Assembly: GCA_021802745.1 (NCBI GenBank)
Contig: JAJZRK010000104.1
Coordinates: forward strand, 1 to 11,527
Origin: a bacterium
GTDB lineage: Bacteria > Gemmatimonadota > Gemmatimonadetes > Gemmatimonadales > Gemmatimonadaceae
Length of the DNA stretch: 11,527 nt
Reading direction: 5' to 3'
Shown: piece by piece, positions 1 through 7,432 of the stretch
How positions within the stretch are numbered: position 1 is the first letter of the stretch
Layout of the letters: each line of letters starts with the position of its first letter
The notes under the pieces: generated by a model
Database searches by the model: none
What the model was told of the DNA's origin: nothing
The model's input: only the letters and a program-made list of their open reading frames with translations
Program-made: the position numbers and the translations under genes

Positions 1-599
1 ACTTCCCCCGTGTGGTACGCCCCGAGCTGGGCGCCCCGGAGCACATGGGTCCCCGTTTCCACGAGCCCTACCACGCGCAGTTGGGGAAAGGCGCCGGTGG
101 GGTTCGCCCCACGCGTACTGGTCGGTCGCGCGAACGCCCGCCGATTGGCGACCGTGTCGCCGACGTCGAGCGTCGTGCCGTCGAGGCTCATCACGCGCCA
201 GGTGCGGTACATTGCCCCGGGCGTGTCCGCGGTGGCCACGGGCGCCACGACGGCACGACACAAGGCTTCCCGCGGCGCCGCGGCAAGTCGGGTGCGGGCC
301 TGCGAGATGCCCGACTTGCCCGCCGGTGCGGCCGCGGCCGTCGGATCGCCGAGCCAGCGCACGCCCTCCAGCAGGCAGCGCAACACTTCGCGCGTCGACA
401 CGTCGGCATAGAGCGCCAGGGCGATGGCGTAGTACACCATGACATGCGCCGGCAAATCCCGCTGGCGCGCACTCAGCCGCTCCGTCTCGAAGAGCACCTG
501 CTCCACCCGCTCGAGGGGAAACTGGGCGGTCAGCACGCCCAGGCTGACGTGGTCCGTCAGGCGTGGGCCTCCAGGAAGGACAGCCTCGGTCCCTGCCAT
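1..599 (-). CDS. IS4-family transposase, N-terminal part (runs off the left edge)
   Basis: An open minus-strand frame of 199 residues starts at the ATG at 599 and continues past base 1. Residues about 13-85 match the IS4 transposase N-terminal helical domain (LTDHVSLGVL near the start, then RQRDLPAHVMVYYAIALALY around residues 46-65). It continues with the start of the DDE nuclease domain: MSLDGTTLDVGDT around residues 137-149, where D140 is the expected first catalytic aspartate, then ANRRAF and FPQLRVVGLVETGTH. The remaining D and E of the triad lie outside the window. In-frame sequence upstream of 599 reaches a stop at 638-636 without another ATG, GTG or TTG, which supports this start. No clear Shine-Dalgarno is present. 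It catalyses cut-and-paste transposition of its own element. Family assignment is from remembered motif similarity. Confidence 0.85.
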   Translation of the reverse strand, partial: MAGTEAVLPGGPRLTDHVSLGVLTAQFPLERVEQVLFETERLSARQRDLPAHVMVYYAIALALYADVSTREVLRCLLEGVRWLGDPTAAAAPAGKSGISQARTRLAAAPREALCRAVVAPVATADTPGAMYRTWRVMSLDGTTLDVGDTVANRRAFARPTSTRGANPTGAFPQLRVVGLVETGTHVLRGAQLGAYHTGE

Positions 600-670
600 C
601 GCCGCTCGGGCGAAGTGAGCGGTCGGACCGAGATACTACTACAATGTTTGCTAAATGAACAGCATTGGCC
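1..670 (-). mobile_element. IS4-family insertion sequence, right (transposase 5') part only
   Basis: The stretch holds the 5' half of an IS4-type transposase gene plus about 70 bp of non-coding sequence that should contain one terminal inverted repeat. Read on the minus strand, the outer sequence AATGCTGTTCATTTAG (666 down to 651) has the look of an IS4-group terminus, but the partner end lies left of the window, so the exact border and any target duplication cannot be fixed. The border given here (about 670) is the last base before the neighbouring mlaD-like stop codon and is approximate. The element's other end is outside the window, so intactness is unknown. Confidence 0.6.
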
Positions 671-1678
671 CTAGAAGATCTTCACCCCGAAGTACCGCTT
701 CGGCTGCTTCCTCACGTCGGCGAGCAAGGCGCGCAGTTCCACCAGCATCGAGTCGGTGTGCTGGTACAGGCGCGGATCATTCACGAGCAGGCCGAGTGTT
801 CCCTGCCCCTGATCCACCTTCACCAGCACCGAGTCGGCACGCGCCATTACGTCGCGCAGGTGCGTCTCCGTCCGCTGCAGCGACTGCGTGATTTCGTTGA
901 GGCGGACGCTGGCTTCGCGCACCTGGCCGGCCGCCTTGTCGCTCTCGCTGACGATGCGCCGCACCTCGCCGGCCGACGTCGCGGAGTCGAGGCGCGAGAC
1001 GATCTTCAGGAATGCCTCCGCCGCCTGCGACAGGTCGGCCGCGCCGGCCCGGACATCCACGGACACGGTGTCGAGGTGCCGCGACTGCACGCGAACCGTC
1101 CGCGCCAGGTCGGCGGAGAGCTGCGACACGCTGCGGATCGAGGCGCGCAGCTCGCGCGCGGCGCTGTCATTGAACGCCACCTGGAAGCGCTGGGCCACCG
1201 ATGCGACGTCGCCGGCGATGCTGCCCGCCACCGTCGTCAACTGCGCCACGTCGGGGAGGACGGCGCCGGCGAGCGTCGCCGTCTCGCCGCTGGCCGCCGC
1301 GAGCGCCGTGGCGACGTCGCGGTTGTTCGGCACCGCGCCGCGCTCCATCACCATCGCCTGCCACTCCCCGAAGAGCGAGGAGGCCCCGAGGAGGACCACC
1401 GGATCGCGCGGCAACTCCACGTCCTCATTGAGCGACAGGCGCACGTGCACCCAGCCGTTGTCGGCCAGTTCAATGGCCTCCACCTTGCCGGCCTTCACGC
1501 CGCGAATGACCACCGCGTTACCCACCTGCACCTGCCCGACGTCGCTGAAGCGCGCCGTCACGCGATGCCGCTTGCCGCCGATCTCGGCCTCGCGCAGGAA
1601 GAGCGAGACGCCGACGATCAGTGCGATGGCGCCCAGGATCACCGCCCCGAGCATGAAGTCGTTGGACCGTTTCTTCAT
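671..1678 (-). CDS. MlaD-family MCE-domain lipid-transport protein
   Basis: The product is 335 residues. It has a short cytoplasmic N-terminus (MKKRSNDF), one membrane anchor at about residues 9-28 (MLGAVILGAIALIVGVSLFL), then a single MCE domain at about 37-115 with the typical VTARFSDVGQVQVGNAVVIRG and GKVEAIEL stretches and SLFGEW near 101-106. The remaining ~200 residues are alanine- and serine-rich, predicted helical or coiled, and would form the periplasmic shaft or oligomer contact seen in MCE proteins. The C-terminus KRYFGVKIF looks like the natural end of this family. Known members bind phospholipid in the periplasm and pass it to or from an MlaE/MlaF ABC transporter. The start overlaps the stop of the permease gene (ATGA) and has a strong ribosome site, GGGGAGGG, four bases before the ATG, so the two are translationally coupled. 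The stop codon directly abuts the putative IS4-family end. Confidence 0.9.
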   Translation of the reverse strand: MKKRSNDFMLGAVILGAIALIVGVSLFLREAEIGGKRHRVTARFSDVGQVQVGNAVVIRGVKAGKVEAIELADNGWVHVRLSLNEDVELPRDPVVLLGASSLFGEWQAMVMERGAVPNNRDVATALAAASGETATLAGAVLPDVAQLTTVAGSIAGDVASVAQRFQVAFNDSAARELRASIRSVSQLSADLARTVRVQSRHLDTVSVDVRAGAADLSQAAEAFLKIVSRLDSATSAGEVRRIVSESDKAAGQVREASVRLNEITQSLQRTETHLRDVMARADSVLVKVDQGQGTLGLLVNDPRLYQHTDSMLVELRALLADVRKQPKRYFGVKIF

Positions 1679-2451
1679 ACCGCCCTCCCCAGCAGCCAGA
1701 CGACCGCCCAGAACGCATCGAGCACGAGAATGAGCACGGCCGACGTGACGACCGCGCGCGTGGCCGCCGCCCCGACGCCCTCGGCGCCGCCGCGCGTCTC
1801 GAGACCGCAGGCGCAGCCGACCGCAGTCACCGCGAGGCCGAAGCTCGCCGCCTTCACCAGGCCGTACTGCACGTCGAAGCCGTCGAAGAAGAGGCGCGCC
1901 CCCTTGAGGAACTGCACCGACGACAGGTCGAGGAGCCCGAGGGAGGCCACCCAGCCGGCGCCGAGCCCCACCATCATCGCCACACCGACGACGACGGGGA
2001 ACATCAGCACACCCGCCAGCAGGCGCGGCACCACGAGATAGGCGATCGGGTCATAGGCCAGCGTCTCGAGCGCATCCACCTGCTCGGTGACGCGCATCGT
2101 CCCGATCTCGGCGGCGATGTTGGCGCCCACGCGTCCGGCGAGCGCGAGGCCCGTCAGCACGGGGGCGAGCTCCATCATCACCGTCTTCTGGACGAGCGTG
2201 CCGACGAGATAGCGCGGCACCGAGTTCGTGAAGCTGTAGCTCGCCAGCAGCGCCAGGACGATGCCCGTGAAGGCGGCGATGAGCATGCCGATGGGGATGG
2301 ACCCGACGCCGAGCTTGCGCATCAGGTCGGGGTCGAGCGGTCCCCACGTGCGCACGTCGCGCGACGCACGGACCGCCTCGATGCACATGCGCCCCGCACT
2401 GCCGAGTCCTTCGAGGGCTTCCCGGACGGTTCGACCGACGAGCTCGACCAT
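1675..2451 (-). CDS. MlaE-family ABC transporter permease
   Basis: The product is 258 residues, the usual length for MlaE permeases. After an N-terminal amphipathic segment (about 1-45) there are roughly five membrane segments: about 50-72, 85-112, 138-172, 195-216 and 232-256. The conserved family stretch runs from MELAPVLTGLALAGRVGANI (93-112) through IGTMRVTEQVDALETLAYDP (116-135), where EQVDALE is the cytoplasmic coupling segment that contacts the ATPase. It forms the inner-membrane channel of an Mla/MCE lipid transporter together with the downstream MCE protein. The matching MlaF-type ATPase is not adjacent on either side: upstream is apaG and downstream the MCE gene is followed by an IS. 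A TAAACT box lies six bases before the ATG with no Shine-Dalgarno. This is the first gene of the pair. Confidence 0.92.
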   Translation of the reverse strand: MVELVGRTVREALEGLGSAGRMCIEAVRASRDVRTWGPLDPDLMRKLGVGSIPIGMLIAAFTGIVLALLASYSFTNSVPRYLVGTLVQKTVMMELAPVLTGLALAGRVGANIAAEIGTMRVTEQVDALETLAYDPIAYLVVPRLLAGVLMFPVVVGVAMMVGLGAGWVASLGLLDLSSVQFLKGARLFFDGFDVQYGLVKAASFGLAVTAVGCACGLETRGGAEGVGAAATRAVVTSAVLILVLDAFWAVVWLLGRAV

Positions 2452-2457
2452 ACGTGC

Positions 2458-2463
2458 AGTTTA
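2458..2463 (-). promoter_or_regulatory. Possible -10 box of the mlaE-like gene (leaderless start)
   Basis: On the minus strand TAAACT (TANNNT form) ends six bases before the ATG at 2451, and there is no Shine-Dalgarno. That spacing would put the transcription start at or near the start codon. No good -35 hexamer is seen 16-18 bases upstream, so the call is tentative. Confidence 0.3.
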
Positions 2464-2550
2464 GGGCCCGCGGGGCGGGCTCGTTAGAGGGAGCGCCCAG
2501 CCCGCGCCCTCAGCACCGCGACCGACGGCCGCCGCGGCACGGCGACGCCG

Positions 2551-2940
2551 CTACCACCCTTCCGCCACCAGCGCGAAGCGCGGAATCTCGCTCGCGAAGC
2601 GCGAGCCGTCCTCGGCCTGGAAGAAGTACTCGCCCTGCATGTAGCCGCTGCGCCCCTTCAGCACGCAGAAGCTCTGGTATTCGTGCACGTCGCCCGGCGC
2701 GAGGAGGGGCTGCTCGCCGACAACGCCGTCGCCGACCACTTCGGTGTCGTCGCCCGCGTCGTCGTGAATGAGCCAGCGTCGCGACAGGAGCTGCGCCGTG
2801 CGCGTTCCCACGTTCTCGATGCGGACGAAGTAGGCGAACACGAATTGGCGCCGGTCCGGCGTGGACTGGTCAGGGAGGAACGCCGGCCGCACGGTGATGC
2901 GGAAGCCGTTGGTGAGCTTGTAGAAGAACGGCGAGGGCAT
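2551..2940 (-). CDS. apaG: ApaG-domain protein (Co2+/Mg2+ efflux-associated ApaG)
   Basis: The product is 129 residues if started at the ATG at 2940, close to the ~125 residues of E. coli ApaG. It is one fibronectin-III-like ApaG domain with the hallmark stretches FVFAYFVRIENVG (33-45), QLLSRRWLIHDDAG (50-63), the GDGVVG motif (70-75, GxGxxG), QPLLAPG (77-83) and MQGEYFF (101-107). ApaG-domain proteins are linked genetically to Co2+/Mg2+ homeostasis and to ApaH, but the molecular role is not settled. An alternative ATG lies 15 bases upstream at 2955 (five extra residues, MLTCS). I prefer 2940 because of its match to the family start and because a TAACTT box sits five bases before it. The same frame stays open to 3399, but the extra part overlaps the divergent receptor gene and has no ApaG similarity. 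It stands alone, 99 bp upstream of the mlaE-like gene. Confidence 0.93.
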   Translation of the reverse strand: MPSPFFYKLTNGFRITVRPAFLPDQSTPDRRQFVFAYFVRIENVGTRTAQLLSRRWLIHDDAGDDTEVVGDGVVGEQPLLAPGDVHEYQSFCVLKGRSGYMQGEYFFQAEDGSRFASEIPRFALVAEGW

Positions 2941-2945
2941 GCTGC

Positions 2946-2951
2946 AAGTTA
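2946..2951 (-). promoter_or_regulatory. Possible -10 box of apaG (leaderless start)
   Basis: TAACTT on the minus strand ends five bases before the preferred apaG ATG at 2940; no Shine-Dalgarno is present. If it is a -10 element, transcription would begin at about the start codon. No convincing -35 is seen. The surrounding 2941-3025 gap between divergent genes has relatively AT-rich spots, including the 8-bp palindrome TCAATTGA at 2988-2995. Confidence 0.3.
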
Positions 2952-3025
2952 ACATTCCGCAACAACCGCCCGCCGCCGCGCGTACGCTCAATTGAACGGT
3001 CTGGATTCTCGACGCCGAGCATAGC

Positions 3026-5104
3026 ATGTCGCCCCATCTCTCCCTGTTCGTGTCCGTAGCGCCGCCGGCCCGCGTGGCCGCGGCGACCCTGCTGCTCCTC
3101 CTTCCCCTGAAGGGTCGTGCGCAGGCCGCCTCCGATTCGACCAGGAAGGACGCAGCCGGGCAGCAACTGTCGGCCGTGAGCGTGAGCGCCGTGCGCGCCG
3201 CCGCCACCGTTGGCGGCACCGCCGCCGTCGTCATTCGGCCCGAGGAATTGCGCTCGTCGCCGGCACCGCTCCTCGACGAGGCGCTGCGCGAGTCTCCCTT
3301 CGTGCTCGTGCGGCAGAACTCGCGCGGCGAGATGGAGATCTCGGTGCGCGGCTCCGACTCGCGCCAGGCGTCAGTGCTCGTGGATGGCGTGCCCATCACC
3401 CTGGGCTGGGATCATCGCACCGACCCCTCGCTCATTCCCATCACGGGGACGGAGCGCCTGGTGATCGTGCGCGGCCTGGCGAGCCTGCTCAATGGGCCCA
3501 ACTCGCTCGGCGGGTCCATCGAGATCAGCCACGATGTCACCGGCCAGCCGGCGGGCGGGCGGCTCTGGGCGGGCGCAGAGGTGGACGGCTTCGGCGCGAC
3601 GGTCGGGACGCTCGGGTTCGGCCGACGCTGGAACGGCGTGCGCGGCGGCGCGCTGTCGCTGCGCACCGGCGTCGCCAGCCGGCAGCGCGACGGCGTGGCG
3701 CTGGCCAGCGGTGTGACCGACACCACGGCGGAAGACGGCTTGCGAACGGGAACTGACCTGTCGCAAGTGGACGGCTTCGCGTCGCTGCGCTGGAGCAATC
3801 CCGGCGGCCGCTCGCTGGGCGTGATGGTCTCGGGTTTCGACGCGAGCCGCGGCGTGCCGCCCGAGGAACACCTCGCGGCGCCCCGGCTCTGGCGGTTCCC
3901 CTATAATCGGCGGGCGATCGGCATGGCCTCGGCCACGACGGGAATCGTCTCGACCCCGTTCGGCACTGGTTCGCTGGAGGTCGGGGTGGGCGTCAACAGT
4001 GGCACGCTGAAGATCGAGTCGTACGCGAACCGGAGCTACACGACGGTCAACGCGCAGGAACTTGGCGACGAACGCACCGTGACCACGCGCGCCCTGCTGA
4101 CGCACACGCTCGGCCACGCCATGCTGCGCGCCAGCTACATCGGCGCCGACGTCTCGTACGTGGAAACGCTCCCGCCGGCGGCCGCGGCAGACTATCGCCA
4201 GAAGCTCCACAGCACCGGCGCTGAAGTCGAGGCGCCGGTGGGAGCGCGCACCAAGGTCGTCGGCGGCGTGGTGCTCGACCGGACCCGCACGCCCGAGACG
4301 GGGGGGCGGACGCCTGGACAGCCGCCGATGCGCAGCACCGGCTGGCGCGTCGGCGTGTCCCACGACGTCACCGCGCGGTTGAAGGTGCACGCGGGCGCGA
4401 GCGAACGCTCCCGCTTCCCCGCGCTGCGCGAGCTGTACTCCGGCGCACTGAACCGCTTCCGTCCCAATCCCGACCTCAAGCCCGAGCGGCTGCTCGGCGT
4501 CGAGGGCGGCGTCACGATGCAGGGAGAGTTCACGGCCGCGGCACCATGGACGCTCCAGGCCATCGGCTTTCGCCACCGCCTCGATGACGCCGTGGTGCGC
4601 ATCACGCTCACCAACCCGACGCGCTTCATGCGCGTGAACCGCGACCGCATCGAGAGCTCCGGCCTGGAACTCCTCGGCGGCATGGACCTGGGCCCCGACG
4701 CCACACGTGCGGTCTCGCTCAATGGCGACGCCACGCTCCAGCACATCCGGATTCTCGACCAGAGCGCGAACACCCTGCCGCGTCACGCCGAGAACAATCC
4801 CGAGGCCCGCGGGCGCGTGGAACTCGGGCTGCCGGCGCCCATGCAGGTCCGTGCGTTCGTGACGGCGCGGTACACGGGCAGGCAGTACTGCCTGAATGCC
4901 GACACGCAGCAGGAGGACGAACTGCGCGGCCGGGCGGTCGCGGATATGGCCGTGCAGCGCGATTTCGCGATCGCGACCAGCGGCCTCTTCCGCCGCCTGC
5001 GGGCCCTGCTCTCGCTGGACAACGTCGGCGACGTCGCGGTCTACGATCAGTGCGGCCTGCCGCAGCCCGGCCGGACCATCCGCCTGACGATGTCGGTGCA
5101 TTAG
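3026..5104 (+). CDS. TonB-dependent outer-membrane receptor
   Basis: The product is 692 residues. It begins with a signal peptide (hydrophobic core TLLLLLPL at 21-28, likely cut after RAQA, residue 34). An N-terminal plug domain follows at about 50-170: EALRESPFVLVRQNSRGEME, then ISVRGSDSRQASVLVDGVPI, RLVIVRGLASLLNGPNSLGG and SIEISHD are typical plug motifs. The rest is a beta-barrel with alternating polar and hydrophobic strands, ending ...PQPGRTIRLTMSVH. Such receptors import siderophores, cobalamin, metals or glycans through the outer membrane using TonB-ExbBD energy. The ligand cannot be read here, and no neighbour (apaG, guanylyltransferase) indicates one. The C-terminus ends in His rather than the Phe common in barrel proteins. 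Two cysteines near the end (about C622 and C676) could form a disulfide. No clear Shine-Dalgarno precedes the ATG; a GTG eight codons in (3050) would also leave a complete signal peptide. Confidence 0.9.
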   Translation: MSPHLSLFVSVAPPARVAAATLLLLLPLKGRAQAASDSTRKDAAGQQLSAVSVSAVRAAATVGGTAAVVIRPEELRSSPAPLLDEALRESPFVLVRQNSRGEMEISVRGSDSRQASVLVDGVPITLGWDHRTDPSLIPITGTERLVIVRGLASLLNGPNSLGGSIEISHDVTGQPAGGRLWAGAEVDGFGATVGTLGFGRRWNGVRGGALSLRTGVASRQRDGVALASGVTDTTAEDGLRTGTDLSQVDGFASLRWSNPGGRSLGVMVSGFDASRGVPPEEHLAAPRLWRFPYNRRAIGMASATTGIVSTPFGTGSLEVGVGVNSGTLKIESYANRSYTTVNAQELGDERTVTTRALLTHTLGHAMLRASYIGADVSYVETLPPAAAADYRQKLHSTGAEVEAPVGARTKVVGGVVLDRTRTPETGGRTPGQPPMRSTGWRVGVSHDVTARLKVHAGASERSRFPALRELYSGALNRFRPNPDLKPERLLGVEGGVTMQGEFTAAAPWTLQAIGFRHRLDDAVVRITLTNPTRFMRVNRDRIESSGLELLGGMDLGPDATRAVSLNGDATLQHIRILDQSANTLPRHAENNPEARGRVELGLPAPMQVRAFVTARYTGRQYCLNADTQQEDELRGRAVADMAVQRDFAIATSGLFRRLRALLSLDNVGDVAVYDQCGLPQPGRTIRLTMSVH

Positions 5105-5142
5105 GGCGGCCAGCGGCCGGCCCGACTGTCACCCACCCGCCG

Positions 5143-6324
5143 TCAGGCCGGTGGCTCGCCCGCCGGGTTCACGCGCATCGAGCCCGGCAGCGCATCGAGG
5201 AGCGGCTTGAGATCCGTGGCGCGTTCAAGCGGGGTGACGAAGGTAAGGCCCGGCAGCGTGACCACGAGCATCTTGGACACGCCGTACAGCACCACGACCC
5301 CCGACTCACCGTGCACGATGTTCGAGTCCGCGTCCACAAAGTGCGCCGTGCCCACGACGCCGTTGCCGTCGTCGTCGAGCGAGCGCGCGCGCCGCAGCGA
5401 CGCCCAGGTGCCGACGTCGTCCCACTCGAAGTCGCCGGGGATCACGAGCAGGCGCGGATGCCGTTCGAGCAGGCCGCGTTCGATATCCACCGAGCGGATG
5501 CTGCCGACGAATGCCGGCAAGTTGCCGGCGCGCAGCGCGTCGAGGCCGTCGCGCAACTCGACCGTCTTTTGCTCGAGCTGTGACAGAAAGCCATTTGCCG
5601 TGCCGACCAGGATTCCGGCGTGCCAAAGCGCCCCGGCGGCGATGTGCATCATCGCCTCGGCCTCACTCGGCTTCTCGATGAACTCCACCACGTCGTGCGC
5701 GCCGCCGTCCGCGAGGGCGTGCTCCGCATCCACGGGAGCACCGGGGCGGATATACCCGAAGCCCAGTTCCACGCGCGTCGGGCGCACGCCAACCGCGACG
5801 AGCGCCTCTTCGCGCTCCGCCACCGCGCCGGCGCGCAGCAACACCCGGCGGAACTCCTCAGGAAAACCCACGGCGAGATCGGCGTGCATCGCGCAGCACA
5901 GCGTGTGCGGCCCCGCCCGGCGGGCCACTTCCTGCGCCCCCCACGCCAGCGCCGCCGCCGTGCCCAGCGGCCGCGGCTCGACGAGGATGTTCATTTCCGG
6001 CACCGTGGCCAGCGCCGCGCGAATGGCGGGGGCGATGTCGCGACTGGTGAGCACCAGCACGCGCTCGGCTGGAACCACCGGCGTCAGGCGATGCACGGTG
6101 TCCACCAGCAGGGGCTGTTCGCTGACGAGGCGAAGCAGCGGCTTGGGCCGCGTGGGCGTGCTCAGCGGCCAGAAGCGGGAGCCGATGCCGCCGGCGAAGA
6201 TGATTGCCCACAACGGCGCATCCGTCTCGGGCAATTGCACGCGCGCCGGCGCCACGGACGGATGAACCGTCGACGCCGTTCCCGCGCCGCCCCCGGGCGC
6301 GCTGTGCGATCCGTGCTCCCTCAT
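5143..6324 (-). CDS. manC: Mannose-1-phosphate guanylyltransferase (GDP-mannose pyrophosphorylase)
   Basis: The product is 393 residues. After an unconserved 36-residue leader, the nucleotidyltransferase domain starts with LWAIIFAGGIGSRFWPLS (38-55). The nucleotide-binding GGxGxR is at 45-50 and PKPLL at 60-64. Further family marks are HADLAV (147-152, at the place of the usual PADH metal-binding motif, with D149 kept), FIEKP (215-219), LWHAGI (233-238, usually WNSGI) and FEWDDVGTW (299-307, usually FDWxDVGSW). It makes GDP-mannose from mannose-1-phosphate and GTP for capsule, O-antigen or glycoprotein sugars. It lacks the C-terminal cupin (phosphomannose isomerase) domain of bifunctional ManC/AlgA enzymes. 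The ATG at 6324 is the annotated start, but a later start is possible since the leader is not conserved. It converges with the receptor gene 38 bp away and lies 68 bp downstream of a co-directional transporter gene. Confidence 0.88.
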   Translation of the reverse strand: MREHGSHSAPGGGAGTASTVHPSVAPARVQLPETDAPLWAIIFAGGIGSRFWPLSTPTRPKPLLRLVSEQPLLVDTVHRLTPVVPAERVLVLTSRDIAPAIRAALATVPEMNILVEPRPLGTAAALAWGAQEVARRAGPHTLCCAMHADLAVGFPEEFRRVLLRAGAVAEREEALVAVGVRPTRVELGFGYIRPGAPVDAEHALADGGAHDVVEFIEKPSEAEAMMHIAAGALWHAGILVGTANGFLSQLEQKTVELRDGLDALRAGNLPAFVGSIRSVDIERGLLERHPRLLVIPGDFEWDDVGTWASLRRARSLDDDGNGVVGTAHFVDADSNIVHGESGVVVLYGVSKMLVVTLPGLTFVTPLERATDLKPLLDALPGSMRVNPAGEPPA

Positions 6325-6332
6325 CGTCCGCT

Positions 6333-6338
6333 AAGATA
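6333..6338 (-). promoter_or_regulatory. Possible -10 box of the guanylyltransferase gene
   Basis: TATCTT on the minus strand ends eight bases before the ATG at 6324, with no Shine-Dalgarno in between. The spacing would suit a leaderless or near-leaderless transcript. No TTGACA-like -35 is seen at the right distance. If real, this gene has its own promoter in addition to any read-through from the transporter gene. Confidence 0.3.
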
Positions 6339-6392
6339 CGCGCCAAGCGCCGCGCGCGCTCCTCGCCTACTGGGCGCGCGGCCGGCGCCGTG

Positions 6393-7319
6393 CTACTCGG
6401 CCGGGTCCGCCAGCAGCTGGTGGCGCGGCCGCAACGAGATGGTAACCACCGCACCGACGATCACCACCATGGCGGCCACCGTGCGCAGGCCGAGCGGTTC
6501 CGACGCGAACGCCCAGCCCAGAACCACGGCGACCACCGGGTTCACGAACGCGTAGGTCCCCACCGCCGCCGGCGACGCGCGACTGAGCAGCCACTTGTAG
6601 GCCGAAAACGCGATGATGGAACCGAACGCCGCGAGGTAGGCGATGGACAGGCCGGACCGCCACGAGACGTCGCTCGTCGCCAGCTGCTGGAACTCGCCGC
6701 GCCCGAGGGCAATGAGCAGCATGCCGACGCCGCCGGCCAGCATCTCCATGGCACTCGCGAGCAAGGGCGACGCGGGCAGCGGCGCGTCACGCGCGATGAG
6801 CGAACCGACCGACCAGCTGAGCGTGGAGCAGACCATGACGAGGGCCGCCAGCGGACTGATGCCGCCGTGCGCCGGATTGCCGTCGGTCGAGACGAGCATG
6901 GCGACACCGACGAGCCCCGTGGTCACGCCGAGCCATTCGCGCCGCGACGGCCGCGCCCCGCCGCGCATCCAGCCCAGGAGGAGCATCCAGAGCGGCACCA
7001 GCGCCACGACGAGCGCGACAATGCCGGATGCCACGTACTGCTCCGACCAGACGATGCCGCCGTTTCCACCGGTCATCAGCAGCGGGCCGATAATGAAAGC
7101 CGACCGCCACTCCGCGCGCGCTGGTCGCGCCGCCCCCCGCATGCGCAGCCAGGCGTACATCACCCCGCCCGCCAGGATGAACCGGATGCCGCCGACGAGG
7201 AAGGGCGGCACCGTTTCGATGGCGAACCGGATGAAGAGGTACGTGGACCCCCAGATGAAGTAGACCGCCGCGAAGGCCAGCAGCAGCTTCGCGCGCGATG
7301 GCGCCGCCAGGTGATCCAC
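6393..7319 (-). CDS. EamA-family (drug/metabolite transporter superfamily) permease
   Basis: From the GTG at 7319 the product is 308 residues with about ten hydrophobic segments in two EamA repeats. The first repeat opens with AVYFIWGSTYLFIRFAIETV and PPFLVGGIRFILAGG, the classic DMT/YedA-like signature. The second starts around ALVMVCSTLSWSVGSLIARD and ends with AFVNPVVAVVLGWAFASEPL. Members move amino acids, metabolites or drugs across the inner membrane, usually as exporters; the substrate is unknown. The frame is open upstream to 7685, but that part is hydrophilic, unlike the family and overlaps the divergent gene. GTG at 7319 has GGGAG eight bases before it; TTG at 7322 is the alternative with five-base spacing. 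It is divergent from the ThDP-enzyme gene and 68 bp upstream of the guanylyltransferase gene. Confidence 0.85.
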   Translation of the reverse strand: MDHLAAPSRAKLLLAFAAVYFIWGSTYLFIRFAIETVPPFLVGGIRFILAGGVMYAWLRMRGAARPARAEWRSAFIIGPLLMTGGNGGIVWSEQYVASGIVALVVALVPLWMLLLGWMRGGARPSRREWLGVTTGLVGVAMLVSTDGNPAHGGISPLAALVMVCSTLSWSVGSLIARDAPLPASPLLASAMEMLAGGVGMLLIALGRGEFQQLATSDVSWRSGLSIAYLAAFGSIIAFSAYKWLLSRASPAAVGTYAFVNPVVAVVLGWAFASEPLGLRTVAAMVVIVGAVVTISLRPRHQLLADPAE

Positions 7320-7350
7320 CAACCGATCTCCCGCATGGGAAGTGAGAGTT

Positions 7351-7366
7351 GGAACCTCGCGGTTCC
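7351..7366. promoter_or_regulatory. Inverted repeat GGAACC-N4-GGTTCC between divergent genes
   Basis: A perfect 6-bp inverted repeat with a TCGC spacer lies in the 198-bp gap between the EamA gene (start 7319) and the ThDP-enzyme gene (start 7521), about 32 bp upstream of the former. Its symmetry suits a dimeric regulator, but a chance hairpin is equally possible in such GC-rich DNA. Confidence 0.25.
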
Positions 7367-7432
7367 CGCCCCCTCTCCGCAAGGCGGCGCCTCGCAATTC
7401 GCGGCGTGGATGGACGCCGCGTGCCGGCGGCG

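Noticed and set aside
12..674. 220-residue plus-strand open frame opposite the IS4-type transposase
   Set aside because: The minus strand carries clear IS4 N-terminal and DDE motifs; the plus-strand frame has no motif and crosses the IS border.
665..2041. 458-residue plus-strand open frame opposite the mlaD/mlaE-like genes
   Set aside because: Composition is Arg/His/Ala-rich with no recognisable motif; the opposite strand has clear MCE and MlaE signatures. Such antisense frames are expected in very GC-rich DNA.
3371..5101. 576-residue minus-strand open frame opposite the TonB receptor
   Set aside because: It is an antisense shadow rich in Arg, His and Ala without any domain; the plus strand encodes a full receptor with signal peptide and plug.
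5105..5142. Bidirectional terminator between the convergent receptor and guanylyltransferase genes
   Set aside because: Only loosely complementary GC runs are present, with no stable stem I can define and no T-run.
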